Assembly (NCBI RefSeq): GCF_000372725.1
Contig: NW_005196681.1
Span: 531,107 to 595,106, forward strand
Length of the DNA stretch: 64,000 nucleotides
Source: Emiliania huxleyi CCMP1516
Taxonomy: Eukaryota; Haptophyta; Isochrysidales; Noelaerhabdaceae
Reading direction: 5' to 3'
The first letter of the stretch is position 1. Each line of letters opens with the position of its first letter. The translations under genes and the position numbers were made by a program. The notes below the pieces were generated by a model that saw nothing but the letters and a program-made list of their open reading frames with translations, was not told where the DNA came from and did not search any database. This document shows, piece by piece, positions 30,932 through 40,887 of this stretch.

Positions 30932-31312
30932 TCACTTGAAAATGCTCTGCGCGGCCGAGTTAGGGTCGAATGCCTTGATAAGCTCCACCACGAAGCAAAA
31001 GCCGACCGAAACGACGACCGATGCGCCCATCGCTCCGCCTGGCGTCGCGGTATCAAAGATCAAGAACGGCCTCGGCTCGACCTCTCCAGACTCCTGTGGG
31101 GGCTGCGCAGCCTCCGCAAGCGGAGCCGCGTCGCCTGCAGAAGCAGAGGCCACCTCTGGCGGGTCCTCGGACAGACACGGCGTTGCCGCCCGAGAGCGCT
31201 GGCGAGCGACAGTCGTCGATTTGTCGGCCAGCGTCCGGGACGGTGTCAAAGAAACGTGGAAGGCACCGCAGACCGTGAGCAGGCAGAGAGACAGACTGCG
31301 AATGGCACTCAT
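30932..31312 (-). CDS. Small single-pass membrane protein with plastid-type presequence
   Basis: Single exon, 126 residues, function unknown. Residues 1-~18 (MSAIRSLSLCLLTVCGAFHV) form a signal peptide ending in GAF, with Phe right after the likely cleavage site. That is the hallmark of bipartite presequences for red-lineage secondary plastids. A Ser/Thr/Arg-rich transit-like stretch follows (SLTPSRTLADKSTTVARQRS). The mature part is Pro/Glu/Ala-rich, then has one hydrophobic helix (GAMGASVVVSVGFCFVVELI) and a short tail KAFDPNSAAQSIFK. The size and topology resemble small thylakoid photosystem-associated subunits or light-harvesting accessory proteins, but I cannot assign a family. A copy of repeat R1 begins ~35 bases upstream, oriented with the gene. 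Confidence 0.65.
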   Translation of the reverse strand: MSAIRSLSLCLLTVCGAFHVSLTPSRTLADKSTTVARQRSRAATPCLSEDPPEVASASAGDAAPLAEAAQPPQESGEVEPRPFLIFDTATPGGAMGASVVVSVGFCFVVELIKAFDPNSAAQSIFK

Positions 31313-31344
31313 CGAAATGAACGGAGAGAAGAATTTTACAACTA

Positions 31345-31430
31345 ACTCCCTCGCACAACACTGGCGGCGTGCCGTCCTCCCATCCCTCCCTTGGGTTGTC
31401 TGTTTTCTTTCTTTCTTTCTTACACTGGGC
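31345..31430 (-). repeat. Dispersed repeat R1, reverse copy
   Basis: On the minus strand: GAAA tract, CAACCCAAGGGAGGGATGGG and the start of the core (AGGACGGCACGCCGCCAG). It stops before the GGGATTTTAA part. It lies directly upstream of the minus-strand small membrane-protein gene, in the gene's own orientation. Confidence 0.85.
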
Positions 31431-31481
31431 ACGGGACTGGCGCGCACTAGAAAGCAAGAAAAAGCCGACGCTGTCTCTAGC

Positions 31482-31590
31482 CCGTAACCCGATCCGGATC
31501 ATCCGGCCGGCCCGCTGGGTGCGCTTCTGAGCTCCCCGGCCCTGGATGTGAGGTTGATAACTGCACTCCAAGTGCTCCAAGTGCCGAGGC
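31482..31590 (-). repeat. Dispersed repeat R4, reverse fragment
   Basis: The reverse complement of part of R4: CACTTGGAGCACTTGGAGTG, CACATCCAGGGCCGGGGAG-type and GCGCACCCAGCGGGCCG-type blocks. It abuts the R1 copy on its left. Confidence 0.8.
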
Positions 31591-32594
31591 GGGCGACGGC
31601 TTCCTCAGAAGTCCCCACCCCACAACCCCGCCCCACCCCGACCCGAGGAACCCCGCCCCACCCCGACCCGACCCGATCCACTCCGCCCCGCCCCGCCCCG
31701 CCCCCCCCACTGGACAAACCCGCGAGCCGCTCTCGGCTCCGGGGCCCTCCCTCCCCCGCGCATGCGCCCGCCGCCCGCGCCACCTCCCCCACGCGCGCCC
31801 ACGACGCCAGCCGCCTCGCCCGCCGCCCCGCCGCCCGCCGCCCGCCGTCTCGCCTGGCCCACGCGCCCGCCCGCTCGACCGCCGCCCCCACCGGCGTCCC
31901 GCCGGCCGCCGCCTCGCCCGCCCCCTGGACCTGTGGCATCGCAAAAAAAAGAAACGCAGCCTCGGCCGCGCCCGAGTAGACAGTAGTCTCGGGCGGCTGA
32001 CGTCGGGGAGGTGAGTAGTACTGCTACGCATATGTAGTCGCCCAGAATGCACACAGATCGGCCATGTTATGTAAATACGCGCCCGCCAGGGCGAGTAAGG
32101 GCAGGAGCCAGCGGGTGCGCCAGCTCAGGCGTCGGGGTTTCATTGTCCACCAGCAGTGTGGGCCCCGTCTCTCCGCGCGACGGTGGGAGAGTCAAGGACG
32201 AGTTCGCACTAGAGGGCGCGTCGGGGATGGAGGCTTGGGTGGGTTCGGGGAGGGGCTGATACTTGAGCACTTGAGCACGAGATAGGGTCGATTCCGCCTG
32301 GTACGGCTGATACTCATTGACCCCATCCTTCTTTCAATCTCCCCCTCGGGTATTGTGCTCTCTCCATCTATTCTTCTGTGGAGGTCGGAGTTAACGTGGG
32401 CCCCCTTTCCATGTCCCAACCCCACACCCTCCCGAAGCCTTTCCCCTCCCCCCTCCCCGCGGCCAATAGAATTGTGTGTCTCGCGCCTTGCGGGGGGGGA
32501 GCGGAAAGAAGGAACCTCTTCCCGCAAGAGCACCACTCTTGGAGCGCCGCCACTACCACCCAGAGCGCTGCAAGCAGCGCCAGGCAAAGACGGC
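31591..32594. other. C-rich low-complexity intergenic DNA
   Basis: CCCCGCCC and CCCCGACCCGA repeats around 31620-31710 and CGCC-rich sequence to 31930. A block near 32255-32310 (GAGATAGGGTCGATTCCGC) recurs as a reverse complement near 44315-44362. No gene supported. Confidence 0.45.
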
Positions 32595-33151
32595 TTACTG
32601 CCCACCCAGTCCCCCCCTCGGCACACCCTGGCAGCCAATGTGTGATGGCTCGAACCCGCTAAGCCATCCCGCAAGCGGGATGGCCGGGCCACTCGAACCC
32701 GCAAGCGGGCGTGCGAACCGCGAGGCGGCTAGCGTGGGGAAGCGCTCCGTCCCGAGCGACTCGAGAGGGATCCCCACCGCCTGCCAGTGGCGCGTCACTT
32801 GTATCGCCCGCTGCTTGGCCACCCGAGCCACCATCCTCAGGGCGCCTCCCTCCATTTCGAGCAGCGCACCCGCCATCTCCGCCTCCGCCATTCCCACTAG
32901 TCGCAGGAATCGGGGGAGGGCGGCCGGCACCGCTCCGTCGGGGACGGCCTCCTCCGGGGCCTCTCCAGCAAGCTCATGTAACACTCGCAGCGTTGCCACC
33001 GCGTCTTTTGCTTCCTCCCCGCCCCCCACGGCCTTGTCTGACAAAGGTAGGAATGACAGGGAGTCGGGCTGCCAGCGCACCACCCTCCATGGTGTATTTA
33101 GCTCAATTTTTCCTTCGAGAATGTGCGGACCAATCGTCAATATCGGAGTCC
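32595..33151 (-). CDS. Possible Ctf8-like (replication-factor-C accessory) exon
   Basis: A 185-residue exon on the minus strand, preceded by a good acceptor (TTGTGCAG at 33159-33152). It opens GTPILTIGPHILEGKIELNT then PWRVVRWQPDSL. This resembles the most conserved block of Ctf8 (G-x-P-x-L-x-I-G-x-H-x-L-x-GK ... P), a small subunit of the Ctf18-RFC clamp loader for sister-chromatid cohesion. The rest (LRVLHELAGEAPEE..., RFLRLVGMAEAEMAGALLEM) is longer than a usual Ctf8 tail and I cannot place it. The upstream exon is unresolved: only ~270 bases separate this from the divergent SRCR-PhyH gene, and part of that is a dispersed repeat. Treat as tentative. Confidence 0.35.
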
Positions 33152-33428
33152 CCTGCACAATCAGTTAGAATGACTGACGATTAGCGTGAGTCACGGGAGG
33201 CCAACCCGAGGAGCTAGCTCACCTTTTTGACGCGAGGGTCGCCCCCCCTTGCCCCACCACCTCGTGTGTGTGGAGAAGTTTACCTTACCTTGATTGATTG
33301 ATGACCTTATACCTAATACCCCGACCGAGAAACGAGAGAAGCCGGACGTCCGTCCGCGTTCCGCGTTCGGGATCCAGGAGGCCGCTCCAGGAGGCCGCCG
33401 TATGAGTTGACGTCCAGCTCTTTAGCAG

Positions 33429-36400
33429 ATGCTCGCCTCCGCCTTCAAGAACCAGTGCTCGGCGGCTGCGCCCGTGGAGGGCACCCTACGCTTCGACGGC
33501 GGCTCGACAGATGCAGGGAGAGTGCAGGTCTTCTTGCATGGTGCTTGGGGTAGCGTTTGCACACAGCCGCAGGAGGCGCGGACGGTAGCGGCTGTCGCAT
33601 GCCGCCAGCTCGGCTTTGGGTCGGCCACCGGCACGATGCGGATGCCCGCTAGCGCTGACGGCCCTATGTGGCTCACATCGCTTCAGTGCCGCGGCAACGA
33701 GACGAAGCTGACGCAGTGTTTGGGGGCCGATGGCAAATGCCAAGACGCGCTTGGTATCCGCTGCCTTGCATGCACTGGGGACGCGTGTGCCGTCTACACC
33801 GCGCCCGTCACTTTTTCCGGCGCTCTGACTGGCGCTGGAGAAGTTGTGCCCAGCTTCTACGCCGCCAGTGCGGCTCCGGTTCAGATAGAGCACGCGCTCC
33901 GCCTCGAATGCGCCAGGCGGCTCGGCCCTCGCTCGCGCGTCTCTCCCGTCAATTGCGACGTCAAACGTTACAAAACGGGGTCGCCAAGCGCTCAGGATGA
34001 TGCACCTACCACTTCCAACGCTACTGCCAACACCGCCGCCACCGCCGCCACCGCCGTGGATGACGATGATGACGACGACGCGTTGCTGGAGGGCCTGCCT
34101 GACCCTTTCCGACCCGAGATCGCCAAGCGTGCATACGTTTACGCGCCGGAGCTGGTCGCCGAGTACTCACAGCGCCGGGCGGCACTCAAGGCCTTTGTCC
34201 GCAGGCAACCAGACCGGGCGGACTCGCTGCGGGCGCTGGTGCGCTCGGGCGCGCTGCAATGGAATGACGCCGGCATCCTCCGCCGCCCCCTCCTCGCTGC
34301 CCTCAACACCTCCTCGCCTGAGCTCGGCCTCATCCGCCAGCTCTATGTCTGCCCACGCGTGCAGATTGTGTCGGACATCGACGCCGCCGTTGGCGACCCT
34401 CGCAGGGTGTCCGCTCTTCCGGACGGCTCCTCTGCACGCGCCATCGCCGACGCCCTCCGACGCGACGGCCTGGCTGAGATAGACGATTATGGCCTCAATA
34501 TCAGCGCTCTCTCTACGGTCATCGATGAGGCGTTTGCGCAGCCTGACCCCGAAATCACATCTGTGGCGTCGAACGGAGCTAGTGCTGCAACACGCGTGCA
34601 CTTGCCGGCTCTCGCGCCGTTGCTGACCAACAGCACCATCATTGAAGCTGTGCGCGCATACCTCGGGCCAGATGCTGCGCTCGATGGCTACAAAGCGGTG
34701 CGCCTCGCGCCGAGTGCGAGCGGCGTGCAGAACATTGCGGGCCTGTGGCATAACGACCGCGCGGGCCATCGTCTCAAGCTCTTCATCCGTCTGCATGATG
34801 TCGACCCTCGGCCAGAGGCTGGCTGGCACCCAACGCTCGTCGCGGCGGGCTCTCATGAGGTGCTTCACTATTCCTTCGAGAGCTATGAGCACTCTCGCAT
34901 GCTCGATGAGTTTGTGCGCTCAGAGTACACCGTCGCCTCCCTTGGAGGCCCGCGTGGCTCTGGCTTTGTCTTCGACACCAACAGCCTCCATCGAGGGGTG
35001 CCCGAGGGCCTCTTCGCACGGACGGTAGTCGTGCTCGAGTACCACTCCGCCGCAAAGTGCCCCGTGATCCAGACTCTCGATCTGCCCATACCGTGCCCAT
35101 CAGGTGATCAACGACTGCTCAGCGAGCAAGAGAGCCAACTGACCACCGCCATCCAGCCAACCGGCTCATTTTACGGCGCCGTCAGCCACTCTGCAGCGGC
35201 AGCGAAGACGGAGACGGCCACGATGGTTCCTGGCGCTGGGCGCCAGGACCAGTGCATCAGCTGGACGAATCCAGATAGTTCGAAGGCAGTGCCGGCAGAG
35301 ATCATGCCTGGCCATGTCCTCGTCCAGACGGCTCATGCGCAGCTGCGCCTGGCTCCCCTCTCCTCCTGGGCCTCAGTGGGCCACGCTCTGAGCGCTCGCC
35401 CTGGCTGCACGGCCCAATGGCGCTTCTACTCCTTCGATGTCATGCCAATGGACGGCAACACTGTGTGGCTCAACACCACCTCGGGCCGAGAGGGTATTTG
35501 TCTGCTAGATGACATTCTTGGCCGTGTGCCCTTTACGGGCGCGCATGCTGGAGGCTGCCTTGTCCCTGGCGTTCCCGACGCCGTCTTTGGCGGATTTCAC
35601 ATGCTGCTTACCTTCCCAACGCCCGCCGCATTGGATGCGAGCGGCGAGCCGAGCTCCACCTCCTCATCCGCCACCAGCGTCGCAAGCGTTGCGCCAGAGG
35701 TGGCACGGCTGCGCGCGCTTGTTCTAAAGCATGTGAGTGGCGACGACGGTGCAATGCTAGAGGCCATCACGCAGGTCGGTGTGCCGGATCTGCTCGAGAG
35801 TGTGACTCGTGCGGCCACTGAGCCGGTCGCCACGAAGCAGGGCGTGACTCTGATTGAGGCGGTGCTCTCGGCGGAACGCTTCGTGCCGCACTCGCTCAAT
35901 GCGGCCGGCCTTCATCTGCTTCGTGTGCTGCTCGCTGAGCGTATGGACGACGCGCGCCGCCACCTCGCCGCCAACCACAGCGCCGAAGCCGAGGCGCTCC
36001 GGCCGACATGGGAGCGCGACGGCGTGCTCTTGCTCGATTTCGCTCAGTATACCTCTTCGCGAGGCACCGGCAACGAGAAGCTCAACGAGGTGTTGCGCAT
36101 GGCTGCCGCCTCGTCGTTGCCTGCTCACACGCTCCACTTTGTAACGCGGGCCGTGCAGCACGTGCCGGCGGACCCGCAGTATGCCCTACACATGGACACC
36201 TTTCACAGCGTGGTCAAGATCTGGGTCTACCCAAAGAACATGACCGTGTCCGAAGGACCGCTGCACGTGGTGCGTGGCTCCCACCGCTGCTCGAGCGCGA
36301 AGCTCAGATGGCTATACGAGCGGACGAGATCGAACGCTGCTGACGTCATCACGGAGCCTTCTCTGCGCTTCGACGCCCAGTCCAGCTCGGGCGCTCAGGC

Positions 36401-36614
36401 CGCCGCCGCGCTGAAGGCGACCGGCCTCGCGCCGGCGACGCCCATCCTGCCTCTGCCAAACACCGAGCAAACGATTGTGATTGCGGATACGTCGGCACTT
36501 CACTGCCGCGGCCAGGCACTGCCGCACACATCGCGCACGGCACTGCGGCCGATGGGTGCGGAGAATGACGGCGGCGTGCGCCGGCTCAACCCCTTCCGCA
36601 GTATCGAAGCGTAA
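33429..36614 (+). CDS. SRCR-domain protein with two PhyH-type Fe(II)/2-oxoglutarate dioxygenase domains
   Basis: One uninterrupted 1061-residue frame. Residues ~16-120 match a scavenger-receptor cysteine-rich domain (VEGTLRFDGGSTDAGRVQVF, GAWGSVCTQPQE, VACRQLGFGSATGT, LQCRGNETKLTQC). A first phytanoyl-CoA-dioxygenase-like domain spans ~340-550, with iron ligands WHNDRAGH (HxD) and SLHRGVPEG (distal His) before a 2-oxoglutarate-type Arg. A middle region of ~200 residues (TVWLNTTSGREGICLLDDIL) has no clear family. A second PhyH-like domain lies at ~855-1050, with ALHMDTFHSVVKIWVY (HxD) and SALHCRGQ plus RTALRP. No signal peptide at the chosen ATG, which is odd for an SRCR protein, so a 5' exon may be missing. 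Hydroxylase substrate unknown. Intronless and apparently lower in GC than other genes here. Confidence 0.8.
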   Translation: MLASAFKNQCSAAAPVEGTLRFDGGSTDAGRVQVFLHGAWGSVCTQPQEARTVAAVACRQLGFGSATGTMRMPASADGPMWLTSLQCRGNETKLTQCLGADGKCQDALGIRCLACTGDACAVYTAPVTFSGALTGAGEVVPSFYAASAAPVQIEHALRLECARRLGPRSRVSPVNCDVKRYKTGSPSAQDDAPTTSNATANTAATAATAVDDDDDDDALLEGLPDPFRPEIAKRAYVYAPELVAEYSQRRAALKAFVRRQPDRADSLRALVRSGALQWNDAGILRRPLLAALNTSSPELGLIRQLYVCPRVQIVSDIDAAVGDPRRVSALPDGSSARAIADALRRDGLAEIDDYGLNISALSTVIDEAFAQPDPEITSVASNGASAATRVHLPALAPLLTNSTIIEAVRAYLGPDAALDGYKAVRLAPSASGVQNIAGLWHNDRAGHRLKLFIRLHDVDPRPEAGWHPTLVAAGSHEVLHYSFESYEHSRMLDEFVRSEYTVASLGGPRGSGFVFDTNSLHRGVPEGLFARTVVVLEYHSAAKCPVIQTLDLPIPCPSGDQRLLSEQESQLTTAIQPTGSFYGAVSHSAAAAKTETATMVPGAGRQDQCISWTNPDSSKAVPAEIMPGHVLVQTAHAQLRLAPLSSWASVGHALSARPGCTAQWRFYSFDVMPMDGNTVWLNTTSGREGICLLDDILGRVPFTGAHAGGCLVPGVPDAVFGGFHMLLTFPTPAALDASGEPSSTSSSATSVASVAPEVARLRALVLKHVSGDDGAMLEAITQVGVPDLLESVTRAATEPVATKQGVTLIEAVLSAERFVPHSLNAAGLHLLRVLLAERMDDARRHLAANHSAEAEALRPTWERDGVLLLDFAQYTSSRGTGNEKLNEVLRMAAASSLPAHTLHFVTRAVQHVPADPQYALHMDTFHSVVKIWVYPKNMTVSEGPLHVVRGSHRCSSAKLRWLYERTRSNAADVITEPSLRFDAQSSSGAQAAAALKATGLAPATPILPLPNTEQTIVIADTSALHCRGQALPHTSRTALRPMGAENDGGVRRLNPFRSIEA

Positions 36615-36616
36615 CA

Positions 36617-37680
36617 ACGCAGCAAGGCGACTCTCATTGCTCGCGGCGGCAGTGGCGGAGTTGCCGCAGGTGTTTTCCCAGTCCGTTGCGGGCCTCGTTG
36701 AGGCGCACGAGTCAATGCGTGCCGAGATTCAGATGATGCGAGCCCAGTGGCGTGACGAGCGCGCAGCGAGCCGCGAGGCGGTAGCGATCCTCCGTGCGCT
36801 CATCGACGACGCGAGCGACTCGGCGAGAGTGACGGCGCTCACGGCTCGGGTCGAAGCCCTGCAGGCTGCATCCGCCGCCGGCATCAGGCCCTCCTCGCCG
36901 TCCTCAGCGGCCGAGCAGGCGGCAACTGCATTGCAGGCGCAGCTGGCGGCGGTGAGCGCGCGGCGGATCAGGAGGAGCTTGTGCAGAATGTGGCGATGAG
37001 GCAGGCGGAAGCAAGGGCGGAGGCGAGCGAGGCGGAGGCGGAGGCGAGGCGGCGCCAGCATGCCGCTGCAGAGGGAGCGCTACAGGCTTCACGCCAGGTG
37101 GCGGCGGTGGCGGCGGTGACGGCGGAGCACAGGCGACTGTGGAGTGCGCTGCAGGAGGAAGCCTCCCTCCGAGAGCAGGCACAGGCGGCGGCGGCGGCGG
37201 CGGCCGTCTCGGTGGCAGTGGCGCCGCCGAGGAGAGAGCCGCGAGCGCCGAGCGGGTCGCAGACGAGGCGGTGCTCGCTGCGCGCCAGGCGAGAGTAGCC
37301 ATAACTAGCCGAGACTAGCCGAGACTGGCCGTGACTAGCCGAGACTAGAGGAGCGGCTCAATGCGCGTCAAGTGGCCGCCCGCTCGTGGTGAGTGCCACC
37401 CCTCCACCCGCTCCACTGTCCACTCCTCCCCCGGCTTGTGGCGCCCTAGGCGGCTACCCTCGCCTCGAACGAGGCCGAGGAGGCTGCGGCCGCGCTGGCA
37501 TCCGCGCGGCGAGAGGCCGGCGACGGCGTGCGGTATGTGATGGAGGCGCAGGAGGCACTCTCGCTGCGAGTGGAGCTCCTCTCGAGCAAGGTCGACTCGC
37601 TGCGCGGCGCACCCACCACAGCGGGAACGCCGCGTCAGGCCGGTCCAGGCCCGGGTGATAACGGAGACTCTGTGCAGCGT
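36617..37680 (+). CDS. Coiled-coil protein-coding region, gene model unresolved
   Basis: Three stretches on the plus strand read as long Ala/Glu/Arg heptad coiled coils. The first is LVEAHESMRAEIQMMRAQWR with DERAASREAVAILRALIDDA (36690-36830). The second is LVQNVAMRQAEARAEASEAE (36976-37180). The third is ATLASNEAEEAAAALASARR with MEAQEALSLRVELLSSKVDS (37450-37610). They are not in one frame and I could not find splice sites that join all three cleanly, so the start, end and intron pattern are unknown and it may be a decayed gene. A tandem AGCCGAGACT motif (37303-37352) sits between segments. Coiled-coil structural role only; no family assigned. Confidence 0.4.
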
Positions 37681-38394
37681 TGTGTATGTGCAACAGTATA
37701 TGAAAAAAAAATGTTCCTGTTACGAAAAAGGGAGCTCCGTGCAACAGTATATGACACGTAACACTAAGGATGCGACGAGGATAGTGACGGTGACGGTGGC
37801 GCGAGGGAGAGGAAGGGAAGTGGGAAGGTCCATTAACACCAGACTGCAGACAGCGAGAGGGACAGGGAGGAAAGGGGGAGAGAGGAAGGGCAAGCCAACG
37901 CGACGTGCGCAGAGGTTGGGGATGTAGACTGGAACGGAAAAAAAACTGTTCAGTTTTCAAAGGCAAAAACGCCGGCGTACGCCCTCCCCTCACACTAACA
38001 CTTCTCCCCTCTATTCCCTTCTTTAGGTTGCGCACCTCTCCCAGCGAGCTAGAATCTCCCCGCTTTTTCTCCTCTAGTCATCCGCCCGCGCCGCGCGCCT
38101 CTATGGGCGTCTAGTGCAGCCACTGACAGAACTATTCCCGAGTGGTCGACGTCTCGCCTGAAGTCGGGTGGGCTCGCGCACTGCTTAGCCCTAGGGGAGG
38201 GGTGTGTGTGAGGTGGTGGAATGGTAAGGTTTCAGGCCAGAGGGGTGGGGGATTTGGGGGATGAGTCAGGAGCCAGCAGCCTTCCTACTGGACCTGAGTT
38301 CTCAGCTCTTCCGCCCGACGGGGTGGTCCCTTGGATTCGGGCCCCGCCCTTTTCCTGCGCCTGGTCTGTCCCTGTCATGAGTGTGTTGCGAGAT

Positions 38395-38600
38395 GCAAAG
38401 CTGGTTAGCAGGGGCACAGATCTGGTTACTGGTTAGGCTGGAGAGCTTGTTAGGCTGGGGCACAGAGCTGTTGGGCTGGAGCACAGAGCTGGTTAGGCTG
38501 CTGGTTAGGCTGGGGCACAGGGCTGGTTGGGCTGGAGCAGTGGAGCACAGAGCTGGTTAGGCTGGAGCAGAAAGCTGGTTAGGCTGGAGCGCGGGCGGTG
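38395..38600. repeat. Degenerate ~20-bp minisatellite
   Basis: About nine imperfect copies of a CTGGTTAGGCTGGAGCACAG-type unit, with insertions and deletions between copies. Unit length varies, so it is not coding. Confidence 0.85.
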
Positions 38601-38757
38601 CGGCGGCCGGCGAGGGCAGCGCGGTAGGCGAGAGGCGGCCGCGGGGCGTCGAGTGGCGCGATAGGAGGGTAGGCTGGCTGTGGGGGGGCGCCGCGTGGCC
38701 TCGGCAAATGAGTAGTGGTTTATGAGCGGCCAGTTTCATGCGCATTGCAAATCGAGC

Positions 38758-38838
38758 CTGGGGCGTGGCCTAGTTGGTGCAGCGTTCGGGTCGGGGACGT
38801 TTTGGTCGTTGGTTCGAGCCCAGCTGGTGCAGTTCGTA
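38758..38838 (+). repeat. tRNA-like sequence, possibly a tRNA-derived SINE head
   Basis: An A-box-like TGGCCTAGTTGG is followed by CGTTC-GGGTCGG-GGACG, which can fold as a 5-bp anticodon arm with a 7-base loop. Next comes GTTGG-TTCGAGC-CCAGC, a 5-bp T arm with a good B box. The acceptor ends do not pair and the D arm is weak, so it is not a functional tRNA gene. It could be a tRNA pseudogene or the promoter head of a SINE. Confidence 0.45.
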
Positions 38839-39400
38839 GTCGCGCAGCGACGCGGGCGCGCGGGTGCGCGGCAGACTCGGCAACCGAGGCGACAGTGGCG
38901 AGCAGGGGCGAGCAGGGGTCAGAGCAGTGCGGCGCGCCGGATTTTTTCGATGGGCTCGGTCAGTGGGCGTGTCAGGAGGCGGCCGGCCGGGAGAAACTGG
39001 TTAAAACTCCCGCACCGGCCCAGGAGGTGGGAGTGTCACGGAGGCGGCCATTGGCGCGCGCTCCTTGTCTACGTGGGTCCGAGTTTTTTTTCGTAGACTG
39101 GGACGACGCAGCGGAGGGGATAGGCGAGGAAATCGAGGGGCCGGAGGGCTTCCGCGACAGCGACGATGACGACGAAGGAAGAGGAGTGGGGAGACGGAGG
39201 GGCGACACGCAGGAGGGGCGAAATTGCGAACGGCCCGAGAAAAGAGGGCGACGGCGGGGCACGAGGGAACAACGGAGACGCTACCGATGACGCGAACCGA
39301 GGCACGGGCGACGGCGCGGATGGGGAGGGCGACAGCGACGTCGAGGTTGACGCAGCCATATCGAGAGCGCCACCCACAAATAGGCGGACAGCCATGGAGG

Positions 39401-40585
39401 TCACCGAATGGAGGGCGAATTCTGGATGCTCGCAATGAGCACGAGCAGCGAGAGCACCTGGAGGAAGAAATTGTCTGTCCCGCGTGGTGCAGCCACCTCT
39501 GCGATGGTGGCGACCACACAGGTGTAGGCCATGACGAGCACTGGATGACATACGAACACTGAACTCACCGCTTCGCCGTACATGCCATAGAAGACCCCCA
39601 ACATGCCCAGGAAGGAGGCCACGAACACCGCTACCGTGCCCTCGACGCTTTTCTGGTTGACATCGCCCAGGCCAATGACCTTGAACCTGTGTTTTCCCCA
39701 GAAGGAACCGATCAGCTCCCCCGCCGAGTCCCCCCACAGGAGGGGCTGCATGGCCAGCATGAAGAGCAGGCCCTCCTTCTCATCGCCCATGCCTTTCGCC
39801 CCAACCAGCAGTTCAAACATCACCACTCGCCCCGCATACGCCCAGAAGTTGACCACCACAAGGTTGAACCGGCCGTAGCGACCATCGAACAGCCGAGCAC
39901 CCTGGAAGATGTATTTTCCAACGTCCCAGCAGCGATCCCCAGACTCCGTCAGGATTTTGATCCCGTTGATAATGGGCAATTGCAGCAGTGCCGAGTGCAG
40001 GCGAATCGAGTAGTTTGTGAGTACCCTCGTGAAGAACCAAATACGGATGATGTTGATCACCACGTGGCCCGCTCGCCGGTTGATGGCATCCATCGCCTTG
40101 AGGTTCCACTTCCCATACGCTTGGACCAGGGTGTCCACTTCCTTATCGGTCCACTCGTGCCTCGGTCCGATCAGCAGGTCAAAATGTTCCTGGGAGAGCC
40201 CCCAGTATCGTGTGCACCACCACCACTTGAAGCAGTTGAGTACAATGTCCTTGAGGATCCAAGCTCCGATGTAGAACATGGTTTTCTCTATCAGGTTCGC
40301 CCAGTCACATGATTCTTCTTCGTAGACAACCTCCACCACGTCATTGCGTGTGGACAACACGATCATGATGACAGCAGGGAAGAGGAACGAGGAGAAGCCC
40401 CAGAACCGGGCCTGTGTCCACTCACGCTCCCGCGCCTGCGCCGTAGTTTCGGCAGCGTCGGGCCGTGGGAACATGAAGTCTCTGAACCAGGAAGGTAGAA
40501 GGCTCTGGTCGTCAGCTGGCTCGGCAGCCGCAGATCCCTTGTGCGGCGTTGATTCGTCCACGGGTAGGCCCTTGAGCGTGTGCAT
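39401..40585 (-). CDS. Integral membrane protein of the phosphatidate cytidylyltransferase / dolichol-phytol kinase family
   Basis: Single exon, 394 residues, with about eight hydrophobic segments. The family signature is at the C-terminus: LLWGDSAGELIGSFWGKHRF (GD-A-x(5)-G-x-x-GK), KSVEGTVAVFVASFLGM (SxEGT) and ATIAEVAAPRGTDNFFLQVL (E...G-DN). This set is shared by CTP-dependent phosphatidate cytidylyltransferases and polyprenol/phytol kinases, which transfer from CTP to a lipid in the ER or plastid envelope. The N-terminal half (SWFRDFMFPRPDAAE..., IGAWILKDIVLNCFKWWWCT, GPRHEWTDKEVDTLVQAYGK) is distinct and I cannot use it to choose between the two reactions. Unlike most genes in the window it has no intron and its GC looks lower. 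Confidence 0.7.
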   Translation of the reverse strand: MHTLKGLPVDESTPHKGSAAAEPADDQSLLPSWFRDFMFPRPDAAETTAQAREREWTQARFWGFSSFLFPAVIMIVLSTRNDVVEVVYEEESCDWANLIEKTMFYIGAWILKDIVLNCFKWWWCTRYWGLSQEHFDLLIGPRHEWTDKEVDTLVQAYGKWNLKAMDAINRRAGHVVINIIRIWFFTRVLTNYSIRLHSALLQLPIINGIKILTESGDRCWDVGKYIFQGARLFDGRYGRFNLVVVNFWAYAGRVVMFELLVGAKGMGDEKEGLLFMLAMQPLLWGDSAGELIGSFWGKHRFKVIGLGDVNQKSVEGTVAVFVASFLGMLGVFYGMYGEAVSSVFVCHPVLVMAYTCVVATIAEVAAPRGTDNFFLQVLSLLVLIASIQNSPSIR

Positions 40586-40887
40586 GGTGTCTTTCCAGAC
40601 GGCTCTCTACGCGGAGCTGGAGCCCTCAGATGCACCTGAGGACTGGGGTGAAAGCAACGAACCCACGGCAGACACCTCTCCGACGCGCTCGACTATAGTC
40701 TGCGAGCCGATGAGCTGCAGCAAGCGGGGGGGGGGGCAGAGTTCCAGGGGAAATTGTACAATTACAATTTTGGCGAAGACGGAATATACTCCGTGCCGGC
40801 GGCCCCGTCGGCGGCGGCGTCGATCGGATCGCGTCGCGCCGGCGGGGGTGGTGACCGAGCGGGCAATTGCTCCCTCCGCTGGCCGGG
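40586..40887. other. Intergenic DNA, no gene recognised
   Basis: Upstream of the minus-strand membrane-protein gene. It contains a short G tract near 40728 and a TCGACTATAGTC element similar to one at the 3' end of the double-AP2 gene (54935). Nothing else is recognised. Confidence 0.3.

Larger units (their letters stand above)
37681..39400. other. Intergenic DNA with minisatellite and tRNA-like sequence
   Basis: No gene recognised. It contains a degenerate GCTGGTTAGGCTGGAGCACA minisatellite (38395-38600) and a tRNA-like stretch near 38760-38835. A purine-rich, GACG-rich stretch follows to 39400. Confidence 0.4.

Noticed and set aside
32640-32715. CCCGCAAGCGGG palindromes suggesting an intergenic REP-like element
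   Set aside because: They fall inside the minus-strand exon at 32595-33151 and are few; kept as a coding feature.
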